A stretch of DNA of 36,886 bases from Embleya hyalina (GTDB taxonomy: Bacteria > Actinomycetota > Actinomycetes > Streptomycetales > Streptomycetaceae). Position numbers and translations under genes: made by a program. The notes beneath the pieces were generated by a model, which did no database searches, had not been told where the DNA came from, and was given only the letters and a program-made list of their open reading frames with translations. The DNA is taken from NCBI RefSeq assembly GCF_003967355.1, contig NZ_BIFH01000065.1, positions 1-36,886 on the forward strand. Direction: 5' to 3'. Positions 24,056 through 32,090 of this stretch are shown piece by piece. Every line of letters starts with the position of its first letter. The first letter of the stretch is position 1.

Positions 24056-25363
24056 ATGGGGTCCGATCACGGCCTGGCGGCCCTCGCGCCGACGCCCGCC
24101 GCCCCGCTTCGCGCGACGGAGCGTGATCCGAGGCTCGATCCACGCGCACCGACGCGCCGCGTCGTCGTGCCGAGGTCCGGCGTCACCGCGTGGCGCCGTC
24201 TCCGGGCGAACCGGGCGATCGCCTTCCTCCTGCGGCACCGCGCGAACCTGATCGTCACGCTGGTCGCGGGCGCCATCGACGCCCTCGCCTATCTCGCCCC
24301 CGACGAAGGCATGGAACCCAGGCGGGTACCGCTCGGCATCGTGCTGGCCCTGGCCGCCGCCGCGATCCTGCCGGCGCGACGGCGGCACCCGATGCGCGTG
24401 CTCGCCGGGGTCGTCGTCATCCAGATGTGCCTGGTCGTCCTGACCACCGCCACCACCCACTCCTTCGGCGGCGCCCTCTTGGTCGCGCTGTACACCGTGG
24501 CCCGCTTCGGCAGCACTCGCGATCTCTGGATCGCCGGCGTCGGGGCGTTCTCGGTCCAGGTCCTGCGCGACGCGTACGACTCCGAGACGTTCGTCCAGAT
24601 GGTCGGCGCCGACCTGCTGGCCACCCTTCTGGTCGTGGGGGTCGGGCTCGGCACCGCCAAGTGGCAGGGCCAGGTCGAGCTCAACCGCCGGTTGCTCGCC
24701 GATCGGGCCGTCACCGAGGAACGCCGGCGGATCGCCCGGGAGTTGCACGACATCGTCGCGCACCACATCACCACGATGTACCTGATGTCCGGCGGCGCCC
24801 GGGCCACCCTCGACCGCGACCCCGACACCGCCCGGGAAGCGCTGTTCACCCTGGAGTCGTCCGGCCGCTCCGCACTGCGCGAGATGCGCCAACTGCTCGG
24901 CGTACTGCGCAGCGACGACGGTCCCGAGCAGGCGCCCTCCGAACCCCAGCCCGGGATGGACGACATCGACGGACTGATCATCGAGTCCCGCGCGGCCGGC
25001 CTCCCGGTGGAGTACCGCGAACTCGGCGAGCGTGAACCGCTGCCCCCGGCCACGGGTCTGACGCTGTATCGGATCGTCCAGGAGGCGCTGACCAACACCC
25101 GCAAACACGCGGGCAACGCGCGCACGTGCGTCGAGGTGCGGCATCTGCCCGATCGCGTCCTGATCGAGGTGCTCGACGACGGCGCGGGCAACATCCCCGC
25201 GACCGGCGTGGTCGGCGGCTACGGCCTGACGGGCATGCGGGAGCGGGTGGCGCTGCACGGCGGGACGCTGGAGGTCGGCCCGTGCCCGGGCGGCGGGTTC
25301 CGGGTGTTCGCGAGCGTGCCGCTGCCGCCGAAGGCCCCGACCGGCGCGGCCGAACGGGTGTGA
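24056..25363 (+). CDS. NarL-type sensor histidine kinase without adjacent response regulator
   Basis: A 435-residue membrane kinase. A 55-residue basic leader precedes four to six membrane spans (about 62-200) with little external sequence, so it probably senses a membrane or cytoplasmic signal. A short coiled segment leads to the HisKA_3 box ERRRIARELHDIVAHHITT with phospho-acceptor His about 231. The ATPase domain has QEALTNTRKHAG (N box) and GGYGLTGMRERV (G box). AAGGAGA 7 nt before ATG fixes the start. Such kinases normally sit next to a LuxR-type response regulator; none is present here. The next gene, 490 bp on, is an ECF sigma factor. Confidence 0.92.
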   Translation: MGSDHGLAALAPTPAAPLRATERDPRLDPRAPTRRVVVPRSGVTAWRRLRANRAIAFLLRHRANLIVTLVAGAIDALAYLAPDEGMEPRRVPLGIVLALAAAAILPARRRHPMRVLAGVVVIQMCLVVLTTATTHSFGGALLVALYTVARFGSTRDLWIAGVGAFSVQVLRDAYDSETFVQMVGADLLATLLVVGVGLGTAKWQGQVELNRRLLADRAVTEERRRIARELHDIVAHHITTMYLMSGGARATLDRDPDTAREALFTLESSGRSALREMRQLLGVLRSDDGPEQAPSEPQPGMDDIDGLIIESRAAGLPVEYRELGEREPLPPATGLTLYRIVQEALTNTRKHAGNARTCVEVRHLPDRVLIEVLDDGAGNIPATGVVGGYGLTGMRERVALHGGTLEVGPCPGGGFRVFASVPLPPKAPTGAAERV

Positions 25364-25583
25364 CCGGAACACCCGACCGCCGGGAGCGCGACGGATATGC
25401 CCCGGAGCGCCCCGGTTCGCCTACCACGCTGGTTGACCCTCGTTTCCCGCCTCTCCACCCCTGGTACCCCCCGAATCCCCACCGAGCGTGTGACGCTCGG
25501 ACGCGCATCGGTTGCCTACCGTCGTTCGCATACACCGGTGGGCGGTCGGTACCTGGGGGCCGCCGTCCCCCGGTGTGCCCGAC

Positions 25584-25609
25584 CGGAACTCACACGGGGG
25601 AGTTCCGTC
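25584..25609 (+). promoter_or_regulatory. ECF-type promoter overlapping a perfect inverted repeat
   Basis: GGAAC, 16 nt, then CGTC matches the general ECF promoter pattern. The same stretch is the inverted repeat CGGAACTC-N8-GAGTTCCG. It lies about 250 nt before the sigma gene and suggests autoregulation. The rest of 25364-25855 shows no gene or other clear element. Confidence 0.45.
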
Positions 25610-25855
25610 CGCATCGAACCGTCGGCGCCGCCGGGTGCCGGTCCGCGGGCAGGCGCGGCGCAGACCGCCGCCCCGCCGGGACGACCGCCCGGCCGGGTGG
25701 TCCGACGGCTTCGGCGGTCCCGTCGGCCCGTCGGCTCCCGGGCGACGGGCTGTGCGTCCCGGATGCCGGGGGCGGGGGCCGCGTGCCGGGAAATCGGGCT
25801 CGCGACTGGACCGTTCGGCGCTCCGAGGGGGGTCGGCGGAGGCTGTGAGGTTGAT

Positions 25856-26908
25856 GTGAGTACGTCCGACGATGTAGCGCGCGGGGTCCTGGCCGCGGTT
25901 CGGGCCGAGGACGAGGGGGCGTTCGTACGACTGGCGGAGTACCACCGAAACGATCTGCGGGTGCACTGCTATCTCATGCTCGGCTCGTTCACCGACGCCG
26001 AGGACGTCCTCGACCGAACCCTGCTGCGGGCCTGGCGGGCGCGGCGGGGGTTCACCGGGCACGCGCCGTTCCGGTCGTGGCTGTACCGGATCGCGACCAA
26101 CGCGTGCCTGGACGCGCTGGCCGCCCCGGCGCGGTGCCGACGGGAGATCGCGATCGCCACGAACGGCGCGGGCGAGCCGGTGCGTTCGGCCCTCGCCGAG
26201 GTCACCTGGCTCCAGCCCCTCCCGGACCGGCCCGAGGACGGGGCGGTCGCCACGCGCGACACCGTCGATCCGGCCTTCGTGGCCGTACTCCAGCACCTCC
26301 CGCCCCGCCAACGCGCCACGCTGATCCTGCGCGACGTGGTGCACTGGCCGGCCGCGGACACCGCCGACACCCTGGGCATGAACGTCGCGGGCGTCAAGAG
26401 CGCCCTCCAGCGGGCCCGACGCACCCTGCGCGCGGAACTGCCCGACCGCCACCCGTCCGACCACGATCGGCCGGCCGGGCCCGACGACGCCGAACGTGCC
26501 TGCCTGGAGCGCTACGTCACCGCGTCGCGCCGGGCCGACCCGGCGGCATTGGCCGCGCTGCTGCACGCGGACGCCCGCCAGGCGATCCCCCCGGCCCGGC
26601 TCGTGCACACCGGCCGGCCCGCCATCGTGGAGACGCGCGGGCCCGTCCCGGCCGACGCCCCAGGGCACGGCGAGCGCGAGGCGCTGCCGCTGGCGATGAA
26701 CCGCCGGCCCGCGGTGGCGCACTACTTCCGCCGGCCGGGCGAGGGCGTGTTCACCGCGACGAACCTCGACGTACTGCGCATCGACAACGGCCTGATCACC
26801 GAAATCGTCACCTTCGGCCCGGAGTTGCTGACCACGATCGGCCTCGGCGCGATCCTGGACGTCACCGCCGCCGACCACGAGTGCGCGGGCCGGGTCGGCG
26901 GCCGCTGA
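25856..26908 (+). CDS. ECF sigma factor with SnoaL-like C-terminal domain
   Basis: A 350-residue sigma factor. Region 2 has LRVHCYLMLGSFTDAEDVLDRTLLRAWRARRGF and FRSWLYRIATNACLD; region 4 has LQHLPPRQRATLILRDVVHWPAADTADTLGMNVAGVKSALQRAR. About 130 further residues resemble the SnoaL/NTF2-like tail of SigJ- and ECF41-like factors, which usually controls activity in place of an anti-sigma factor. In those families the tail has conserved aromatic or acidic motifs; here it is Ala/Arg-rich but retains the length and NGLITEIVTFGPELL ending. GTG follows GAGG at 5 nt. No anti-sigma gene is adjacent. It ends 27 bp from the convergent cupin gene. Confidence 0.9.
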   Translation: MSTSDDVARGVLAAVRAEDEGAFVRLAEYHRNDLRVHCYLMLGSFTDAEDVLDRTLLRAWRARRGFTGHAPFRSWLYRIATNACLDALAAPARCRREIAIATNGAGEPVRSALAEVTWLQPLPDRPEDGAVATRDTVDPAFVAVLQHLPPRQRATLILRDVVHWPAADTADTLGMNVAGVKSALQRARRTLRAELPDRHPSDHDRPAGPDDAERACLERYVTASRRADPAALAALLHADARQAIPPARLVHTGRPAIVETRGPVPADAPGHGEREALPLAMNRRPAVAHYFRRPGEGVFTATNLDVLRIDNGLITEIVTFGPELLTTIGLGAILDVTAADHECAGRVGGR

Positions 26909-26935
26909 GCCGGCGCGCCCGCCGAGGCGTCCTCG

Positions 26936-27397
26936 TCAGACCTCGTATGCGATGCCGTGCGGCGCCGCGATCGGGTTGATCCGGTCCGGGTCGAGCGCAC
27001 CGTCCGCGTGCAGTACGTCGGGACCGGCCTCGAACATGTCCTCCAGGAAACACTCCCACCCGCCGGGCGAGGACATCTGGAGCACCCGGGGCGGGGCCTG
27101 GCCGACCCGACTCAGCGCATGCGGAACACCCTTGGGCAGGAGGACGAACGACCCGGCCGGCACGGAGGTGTCCTCACCGTCGAAGTGCACGCCCAGTTCG
27201 CCCTCCAGCACGTAGATCAGTTCGTCGGCCCGGTGGTGGGTGTGTCGCGGGATGTCCCGGACCAGGGTCACCTCCAACACCGACAGGCGCCCCTCGGTGT
27301 CCTCGGTGCGCGCCAGCACCCGGAAGGGCGGCGGCAGCGGCACGCGTCCGGGTCGCCGCTCGCCCGGGTCGAGCTTGACGAAGCGCTCGTTCGACAT
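26936..27397 (-). CDS. Cupin-domain protein
   Basis: A 153-residue single cupin. The metal motif is IPRHTHHRADELIYVLEGELG (residues about 48-67; His, His, Glu) and the second motif is PAGSFVLLPKGVPHALSR, with His. It may be a small dioxygenase, isomerase or quercetinase-like enzyme, or a binding protein; the motif gives the fold, not the reaction. It follows the MarR gene on the same strand. ATG 27397 is preceded by a distant GGGAC. An alternative GTG at 27445 overlaps the MarR stop (GTGA) and would add 16 residues. MarR-cupin pairing suggests that the regulator controls response to a small aromatic or oxidant. Confidence 0.85.
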   Translation of the reverse strand: MSNERFVKLDPGERRPGRVPLPPPFRVLARTEDTEGRLSVLEVTLVRDIPRHTHHRADELIYVLEGELGVHFDGEDTSVPAGSFVLLPKGVPHALSRVGQAPPRVLQMSSPGGWECFLEDMFEAGPDVLHADGALDPDRINPIAAPHGIAYEV

Positions 27398-27441
27398 GGG
27401 GAAGTCCCGTCTCTGGAAGGGGTACGGATGCGAGGGGGCGG

Positions 27442-27948
27442 TCACCGATCGGGATCGGCGGCCGCCAACACCTCGGCCAGCCGGGTCAACGCGGCGACGA
27501 CCTTCTCGCGGTCCTCGCCGAGCCCGGCCAGCAGTTCGACCTCACGGGCCAACAGGCGCGGGAAGAGCGCGTCGACGACGGCCCGGCCCGCGTCGGTGAT
27601 GACCACCTCCACGGACCGGCGATCCACGGCGCTGGGCGTACGTCGGATGTGACCGCGCTCCTCCAGCCGGGCCAGGCTCTTGCTCACCGCCACACGCGAG
27701 ATGCCCAGATTCGCCGCGAGCCGCCGGGCGATCACCGGCCCCGGCGCGTGCCGGAGCGGAATGAGCAGGTCCAACTCCGGTGGTGTCACCGGCGCCGTCT
27801 CGTGCAGCGGACGCAACGCCCGTTCGTGCAACAGGTGGATCCGCCGGATCAGCCCGACGATCTCCATCGGCGAGGTGTCCAGCCCGGGGTGCTCCGCCGC
27901 CCACCGCGCCCGCACCTCCGCCAGGGGAAGCAGCACGTCCACTCCCAT
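27442..27948 (-). CDS. MarR-family regulator
   Basis: A 168-residue winged-helix regulator. The DNA-reading part is VIARRLAANLGISRVAVSKSLARLEERGHIRRTPSAVDRRSVEVVITDAG, with the wing DRRS. Helical ends give the dimer. It lies upstream of the cupin gene and may be translationally coupled to it. ATG 27948 (MGVDVLLP) is chosen; a TTG 9 nt earlier is possible and no clear ribosome site is seen. An inverted repeat 13 nt upstream of the ATG is a likely autoregulatory operator. MarR proteins usually respond to phenolics or oxidants; the ligand is unknown. Confidence 0.9.
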   Translation of the reverse strand: MGVDVLLPLAEVRARWAAEHPGLDTSPMEIVGLIRRIHLLHERALRPLHETAPVTPPELDLLIPLRHAPGPVIARRLAANLGISRVAVSKSLARLEERGHIRRTPSAVDRRSVEVVITDAGRAVVDALFPRLLAREVELLAGLGEDREKVVAALTRLAEVLAAADPDR

Positions 27949-27960
27949 GATTGTCAACCG

Positions 27961-27977
27961 GTGAACAATAGGTTCAC
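27961..27977. promoter_or_regulatory. MarR operator candidate, GTGAAC-N5-GTTCAC
   Basis: Perfect 6-bp inverted repeat 13 nt upstream of the MarR gene. The half-sites equal those before the TetR gene at 28728, where the spacer is 3 instead of 5. Confidence 0.6.
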
Positions 27978-28065
27978 AATATCGAACCCGGCCGACGGCA
28001 CAAGACCCGCCGAGGGTTCACCTCGGCGGCAACTCCCGTACCCACCGGTCGATCGGCTCGGGCGG

Positions 28066-28677
28066 TCAGGTCAGGCGTTGGGCGATGCCGTCCAGGAAGA
28101 CGTCCAGGCCGTAGGCGAACCGCGCCGCCGGGTCGGCGGTGACCAGGGCCGACATGGCCTTTTCGTACGTGGCGGACTCGTCGGGGCCCGCGGCGGCCAG
28201 GCGCGCGGCCCAGTCGTCGGACTCGGCCAGGCGGGACTGGGCCTGCTCCTCGATGGTGTGGCCGAGGACGTAGTAGAACATCGCGAACGTGATCCACCCG
28301 GCCTGTTCCGGGGCGAGGCCCGCGCGACACAGCACCTCCACCGCCAGCCGGCCGGCGGCGTTGGTGTTGGCGTCCGGCACGTAGGTGCCCGCGACCACCC
28401 GGGCGCCGTCCCGGCGGGAGAGCAGCGCGCCGCGCAACCGGTCGCCGAGCAGCCGTAGTTGCTCGTCCCAGGACGCCTCCGGCAACGGCGCCGCGACACC
28501 TTCGAGCAGTTGCTCCGCCATCGCGTCGAGCAGCGCCTCCTTGCTCGGGAAGTGCCGGTACATCGCGCCCGCCCGCACGTTCAGCGCGGTGCCGAGTCTG
28601 CGCATGGTGAGGCCGTCCAGCCCCTCGGCGTCGAGCAGGTCGAGCGCGCCCTTGACCACGTCCGGCCGTCGCAACAT
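28066..28677 (-). CDS. TetR-family regulator
   Basis: A 203-residue repressor. N-terminal helix-turn-helix LTMRRLGTALNVRAGAMYRHFPSKEALLDAM (about 24-54), then an alpha-helical ligand domain of the tetracycline-repressor C-terminal type (AMFYYVLGHTIEEQAQ). ATG 28677 has GGGAG 6 nt upstream; a GTG at 28710 is possible. It is divergent from the DHA2 exporter gene, with a triple palindrome between them, so it most likely represses both. The inducer is probably a substrate of the exporter. Confidence 0.92.
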   Translation of the reverse strand: MLRRPDVVKGALDLLDAEGLDGLTMRRLGTALNVRAGAMYRHFPSKEALLDAMAEQLLEGVAAPLPEASWDEQLRLLGDRLRGALLSRRDGARVVAGTYVPDANTNAAGRLAVEVLCRAGLAPEQAGWITFAMFYYVLGHTIEEQAQSRLAESDDWAARLAAAGPDESATYEKAMSALVTADPAARFAYGLDVFLDGIAQRLT

Positions 28678-28727
28678 CGAGAACTCCCGCTTCCGTGCCG
28701 TTGACAGCACTCTGATCCGATCCTAAC

Positions 28728-28774
28728 GTGAACAACGTTCACTGTGAACATCGTTCACCGTGAACGGCGTTTCC
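28728..28774. promoter_or_regulatory. Triple palindromic TetR operator
   Basis: GTGAACAACGTTCAC (28728), GTGAACATCGTTCAC (28744) and a degenerate GTGAACGGCGTTTCC (28760) recur at exactly 16-bp steps in the divergent promoter region. The last copy ends 40 nt before the exporter ATG. Confidence 0.85.
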
Positions 28775-28814
28775 ATCTGCCTCCATGCTATCCACCACCT
28801 CCCAGGAGTCCCCC

Positions 28815-30260
28815 ATGGCGAACAGTCCCGGTCGACCGGACGCCGCGCCCCCGCTCGCGAAACCCGCCCCACGCCCGACCCGCCCGGCCCGGCGCGACGT
28901 GATCGCCCTGGTCGCCTGCGTGGCGCAGTTCATGGTCGTGCTCGACTCGACCATCGTCACGGTGGCCCTGCCGGACCTGCGGACCTCGCTCGACCTGAGC
29001 GACACCGGGCAGCAGTGGGTGGTCAACGCCTACCTGATCACCCTCGGCGGCCTGCTCGTGGTCGCCGCCCGGGCGGGCGACCTGTTCGGCCGCAAGACCG
29101 TGTTCCAGACCGGCCTGTTGGTCTTCACCGCCGCCGGCGTGCTCGGCGGCGTGGCACAGGACACCACGACCCTCCTGGTGGCCCGGGTCGCCCAGGGGCT
29201 CGGCGCCGCCGCGCTCGCCTCGAACGGCCTGAGCCTGATCGCCGCCGGCTACGCCCACGACCCGATCCGCCGCGGCCGGGCGCTGACCCTGTGGAGCCTG
29301 ACCGGGGGCGTCGCCGCCGCGGCCGGACTGGTCCTGGGCGGGGTGCTGACCCAGCAGTTCGGCTGGCGCTGGGTCTTCCTGGTCAACGCCCCCGTCGGCG
29401 TCGCGCTGCTGCTCACCGCCGGCCTCGGTCTCGCGCCCACCCCGGCGGCCGACCCCGGCGAGCGGCGCCGGATCGACGTCGGCGGCGCGCTCGCCGTCAC
29501 CGGCGCCACCGGCCTGTTCGGCTACGCCGTCTCCCGTACCACCACCCACTCGTGGACCTCGCCGGGCGTCCTGGGCACATTCGCCGGCGCCGCGCTGTGC
29601 ACCGTCGCGTTCGTCCTGATCGAACGCACCGCGGCCCGTCCCCTGGTGCCGCTGAAGATGTGGCGGCTGCCCGCGCTGCGCTTCGGCAACCTGATGATGC
29701 TCGTGCTGGGCTCCGCGATGACGGCCACGCTCTACTTCATGTCGCTCTACCTCCAGGGCATCCTCGGCTACGGGGCGCTGCGCGCGGGCGGGGCGATGGT
29801 GCCGTTGACCGTGACGATGCTCGCCTCCGGGATGGCCGCGCATCGCCTGATCGCCGTACTCGGTCCGCGCGCGCTGCTGGCCGGCGGTGCGGTGACGGCG
29901 GCGGTGGGTGTGCTGTTCCTGGCCTGGCTCCCGGCCGACGGCGGCTTCCCGGTGCGTTTCCTGATCGGTTCGGTCGTGGCCGGCGCCGGGGTGGGGCTGA
30001 TGCTGCTGCCGGTCACCGTCGCCGCGACGGCCGGCATCGAGGCCCGCGACGCGGGCGCCGCGTCCGGCCTGCTCAACACCGCCCGCCAACTCGGCGGCGC
30101 GCTCGGGCTGGCCGTACTGGTGACCGTCGCCGCCCAGGACTCCGCGACCGACCCGGCCGCCGTCCTGGACGGCTACCACACCGCGTTCGCGGTCGACGGA
30201 TTCCTCATCCTGCTCGTCGTCCCGCTGGCCCTGCTCCTGCCCCGCCCCCCGCGTCCCTGA
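28815..30260 (+). CDS. DHA2-family drug exporter (14-TM MFS)
   Basis: A 481-residue transporter with about fourteen membrane spans. It has the DHA2 first-span motif VVLDSTIVTVALPDL, loop motif GDLFGRKTVF and the antiporter motif-C region GGVAAAAGLVLGGVL. Such pumps expel drugs, dyes or natural products by proton antiport. AGGAG 5-8 nt before ATG 28815 fixes the start. It is divergent from the TetR gene and presumably repressed by it through the triple operator. The substrate cannot be told. Confidence 0.93.
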   Translation: MANSPGRPDAAPPLAKPAPRPTRPARRDVIALVACVAQFMVVLDSTIVTVALPDLRTSLDLSDTGQQWVVNAYLITLGGLLVVAARAGDLFGRKTVFQTGLLVFTAAGVLGGVAQDTTTLLVARVAQGLGAAALASNGLSLIAAGYAHDPIRRGRALTLWSLTGGVAAAAGLVLGGVLTQQFGWRWVFLVNAPVGVALLLTAGLGLAPTPAADPGERRRIDVGGALAVTGATGLFGYAVSRTTTHSWTSPGVLGTFAGAALCTVAFVLIERTAARPLVPLKMWRLPALRFGNLMMLVLGSAMTATLYFMSLYLQGILGYGALRAGGAMVPLTVTMLASGMAAHRLIAVLGPRALLAGGAVTAAVGVLFLAWLPADGGFPVRFLIGSVVAGAGVGLMLLPVTVAATAGIEARDAGAASGLLNTARQLGGALGLAVLVTVAAQDSATDPAAVLDGYHTAFAVDGFLILLVVPLALLLPRPPRP

Positions 30261-30413
30261 CGCCCGAAGTCGCCCTCCCCGCCGGGATCACACCCGCGCC
30301 GACACGTCACCCGGATCGCACCGGCCGGCCCCGCGCCCGGTCCGAGTCCCGGTGACCGGCCCGGCCCGGCGGGGAGGGCCCGCGCGTGGCACGACGGCGG
30401 TACCGCCCACCCG

Positions 30414-31856
30414 CTAGGGCAACGCCGCCACCGGTTCCGCCGCGCCCGGGTTCGGGCCGCTCGCCCGGCGCGGCGCGGCGGCGGCCGACGCGGTGATCCG
30501 GGCGTGCAGTTCGCCCACGCGCGACTCGGCGGCGGGGTCCAGGAGTTCGCTGCGCAGCACCCGCGTGCGGTTGCGGTCGGCGACCGCCCGGGGGTGGCGG
30601 CGCAGGAAGTCCAGGACCCGGACCGGGAGCGTGCTCAGGTGGCTCGGGTGCGCGAGGTGTTCGGCACCGGCGGTACCGGCCCGCAGGATGTACCCGCTGG
30701 ATGCCTCCACCCGGGACATCCGGGGGTGCTGCTCGCCGGTGAGCGCCAGGTAGGTCAGGATGTCCAGCTCGGGTCGCTGGAAGAGCATCAACTCCGGTTC
30801 CGCCTCGATCAGTTCGCACCATTGCCGGGTGCCGCGCAGGCGCGCCGCGAGCCCCGAGCCGACCCCTTCGGGGCTGAGCGGGAGCGCGCGCAGGGTCAGC
30901 CACAGGGCCGCGGCGAGGGCGCCGGGACGGGCGCGGTCCGCGCCGAGTTCGCCCGAGCGCGACACGTCGGAGGAGAAGTCGCCCACCAGGGGATCGCGGC
31001 ACCCGCCGGACCCGGGCACCGGCTCGCGGAACAACACCGCACCGCAGCCGGAGGGGTACAGGCCGATCCGGTGCGGATCGACGACCACCGAATCGCACTC
31101 GGCGAGCGCGCGCAGATGCCGGGCCGCGGGCGTCGCGCGCAGTTCGTCCGCGTCCACGAGCAGCGTGAAGAACCCGCCGTAGCCGGCGTCCGCGTGCACC
31201 CGCACCCCGCGTTCCCGGCACAGGGGCAGGATGTCGGCGATCGGGTCGACCGCGCCCAGCGTCGTGGTGCCGGCGCTGACCACGACGGTGCCGACCCGCT
31301 CCCGACCCAGTACCCGCGCCAGCGCGTCGGGGTCCATCCGCCCGGCCGCGTCGGTCGGCACGGGATACGCGGGAGTGCGCAGCACGGCGCACATGTGTTC
31401 GTGCGCGGGATACATGTCGGCGCCGTGCGCGATGCCGAGGTCGGGGTGCGCCTCACGGGCCGCCCACAGCGCCTCCAGGCCGGCCACGGTCCCGCCGGAG
31501 GTGAGGTGTCCGTGGGCGGTGGGCAGCCCGAGCATCGCGGCGAGGTCGGCGACCACCTCCTCCTCCAGCGCGACCGTGGTCGGATCACCGTCGAACACCC
31601 GGTCCCCGGGCCCGACCAACGAGATGGCGAGCCGAGCGGCCACCGCGGCCCGGTGCGGCGGCTTGACCGGACGCCCGGCGTCCGCGGCGTGCGGGAACGG
31701 CCGACCGCCGCGCAGATGCTCGGCCAGCGCGGCCACGTGCGCCTCGAACCGGGCCCCGGCGCGCTCGCCGGCCCCCTCGGGCGGGGGCTCCCGATACGCG
31801 TCGGCCCACGCGGACACGGTGTCGAACGCCTCGGTCAGCCGGCCACGGGTGTCCAT
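30414..31856 (-). CDS. PLP-dependent group II decarboxylase homologue lacking the catalytic Lys
   Basis: A 480-residue fold-type-I PLP protein of the aromatic-amino-acid/glutamate/tyrosine decarboxylase group. HLTSGGTVAGLEALWAAR (phosphate and substrate pocket), HADAGYGGF with the Asp that pairs the PLP ring (D223), and VVVDPHRIGLYPSGCGAVLF can be seen. In working members the last motif is DPHK, with Lys forming the PLP aldimine. Here the codon at 31070-31068 is CGG, so residue 263 is Arg. The frame is intact, so this is not decay by frameshift. It may be catalytically dead, regulatory, or use another chemistry. GGAGG 6 nt before ATG fixes the start. The serine hydrolase gene lies 234 bp upstream on the same strand. 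Confidence 0.88.
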   Translation of the reverse strand: MDTRGRLTEAFDTVSAWADAYREPPPEGAGERAGARFEAHVAALAEHLRGGRPFPHAADAGRPVKPPHRAAVAARLAISLVGPGDRVFDGDPTTVALEEEVVADLAAMLGLPTAHGHLTSGGTVAGLEALWAAREAHPDLGIAHGADMYPAHEHMCAVLRTPAYPVPTDAAGRMDPDALARVLGRERVGTVVVSAGTTTLGAVDPIADILPLCRERGVRVHADAGYGGFFTLLVDADELRATPAARHLRALAECDSVVVDPHRIGLYPSGCGAVLFREPVPGSGGCRDPLVGDFSSDVSRSGELGADRARPGALAAALWLTLRALPLSPEGVGSGLAARLRGTRQWCELIEAEPELMLFQRPELDILTYLALTGEQHPRMSRVEASSGYILRAGTAGAEHLAHPSHLSTLPVRVLDFLRRHPRAVADRNRTRVLRSELLDPAAESRVGELHARITASAAAAPRRASGPNPGAAEPVAALP

Positions 31857-31917
31857 GTCTGCCTCCGGATACGACGGCCGGCGCGCGCTCCACGCCGCGG
31901 ACGCCCGGCGATTCCGC

Positions 31918-31965
31918 GTACGGACGGGTACGGACGGGTGCGGACGCGGACGGGCGTGTACGGAT
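31918..31965. repeat. Short tandem repeats upstream of the decarboxylase gene
   Basis: CGGACGGGT-like 10-bp units recur (at 31921, 31931 and, less exactly, after), all within the 5' region of the minus-strand decarboxylase homologue. It may be slippage-prone; no function is evident. Confidence 0.45.
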
Positions 31966-32090
31966 GCGTGAAGACATCCGCGGGACAACGAGAGTTCCCT
32001 ACCGGACGGCGATCATGCCCGCCCCTGCGGCATCCGTGTGACCACGCCGCCCGGCCCCGGGTGGCGGCGCGCCGACGCCCGAAGCGCCCG

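Noticed and set aside
25397-25855. An N-terminal extension of the sigma factor
   Set aside because: The frame is open but encodes Pro/Arg-rich sequence with no sigma similarity, and GTG 25856 has GAGG at proper spacing directly before region 2.
25845-25859. A 4-codon ORF overlapping the sigma start
   Set aside because: Too short, and its start lies only 2 nt from the GGAGG, so it cannot be used well.
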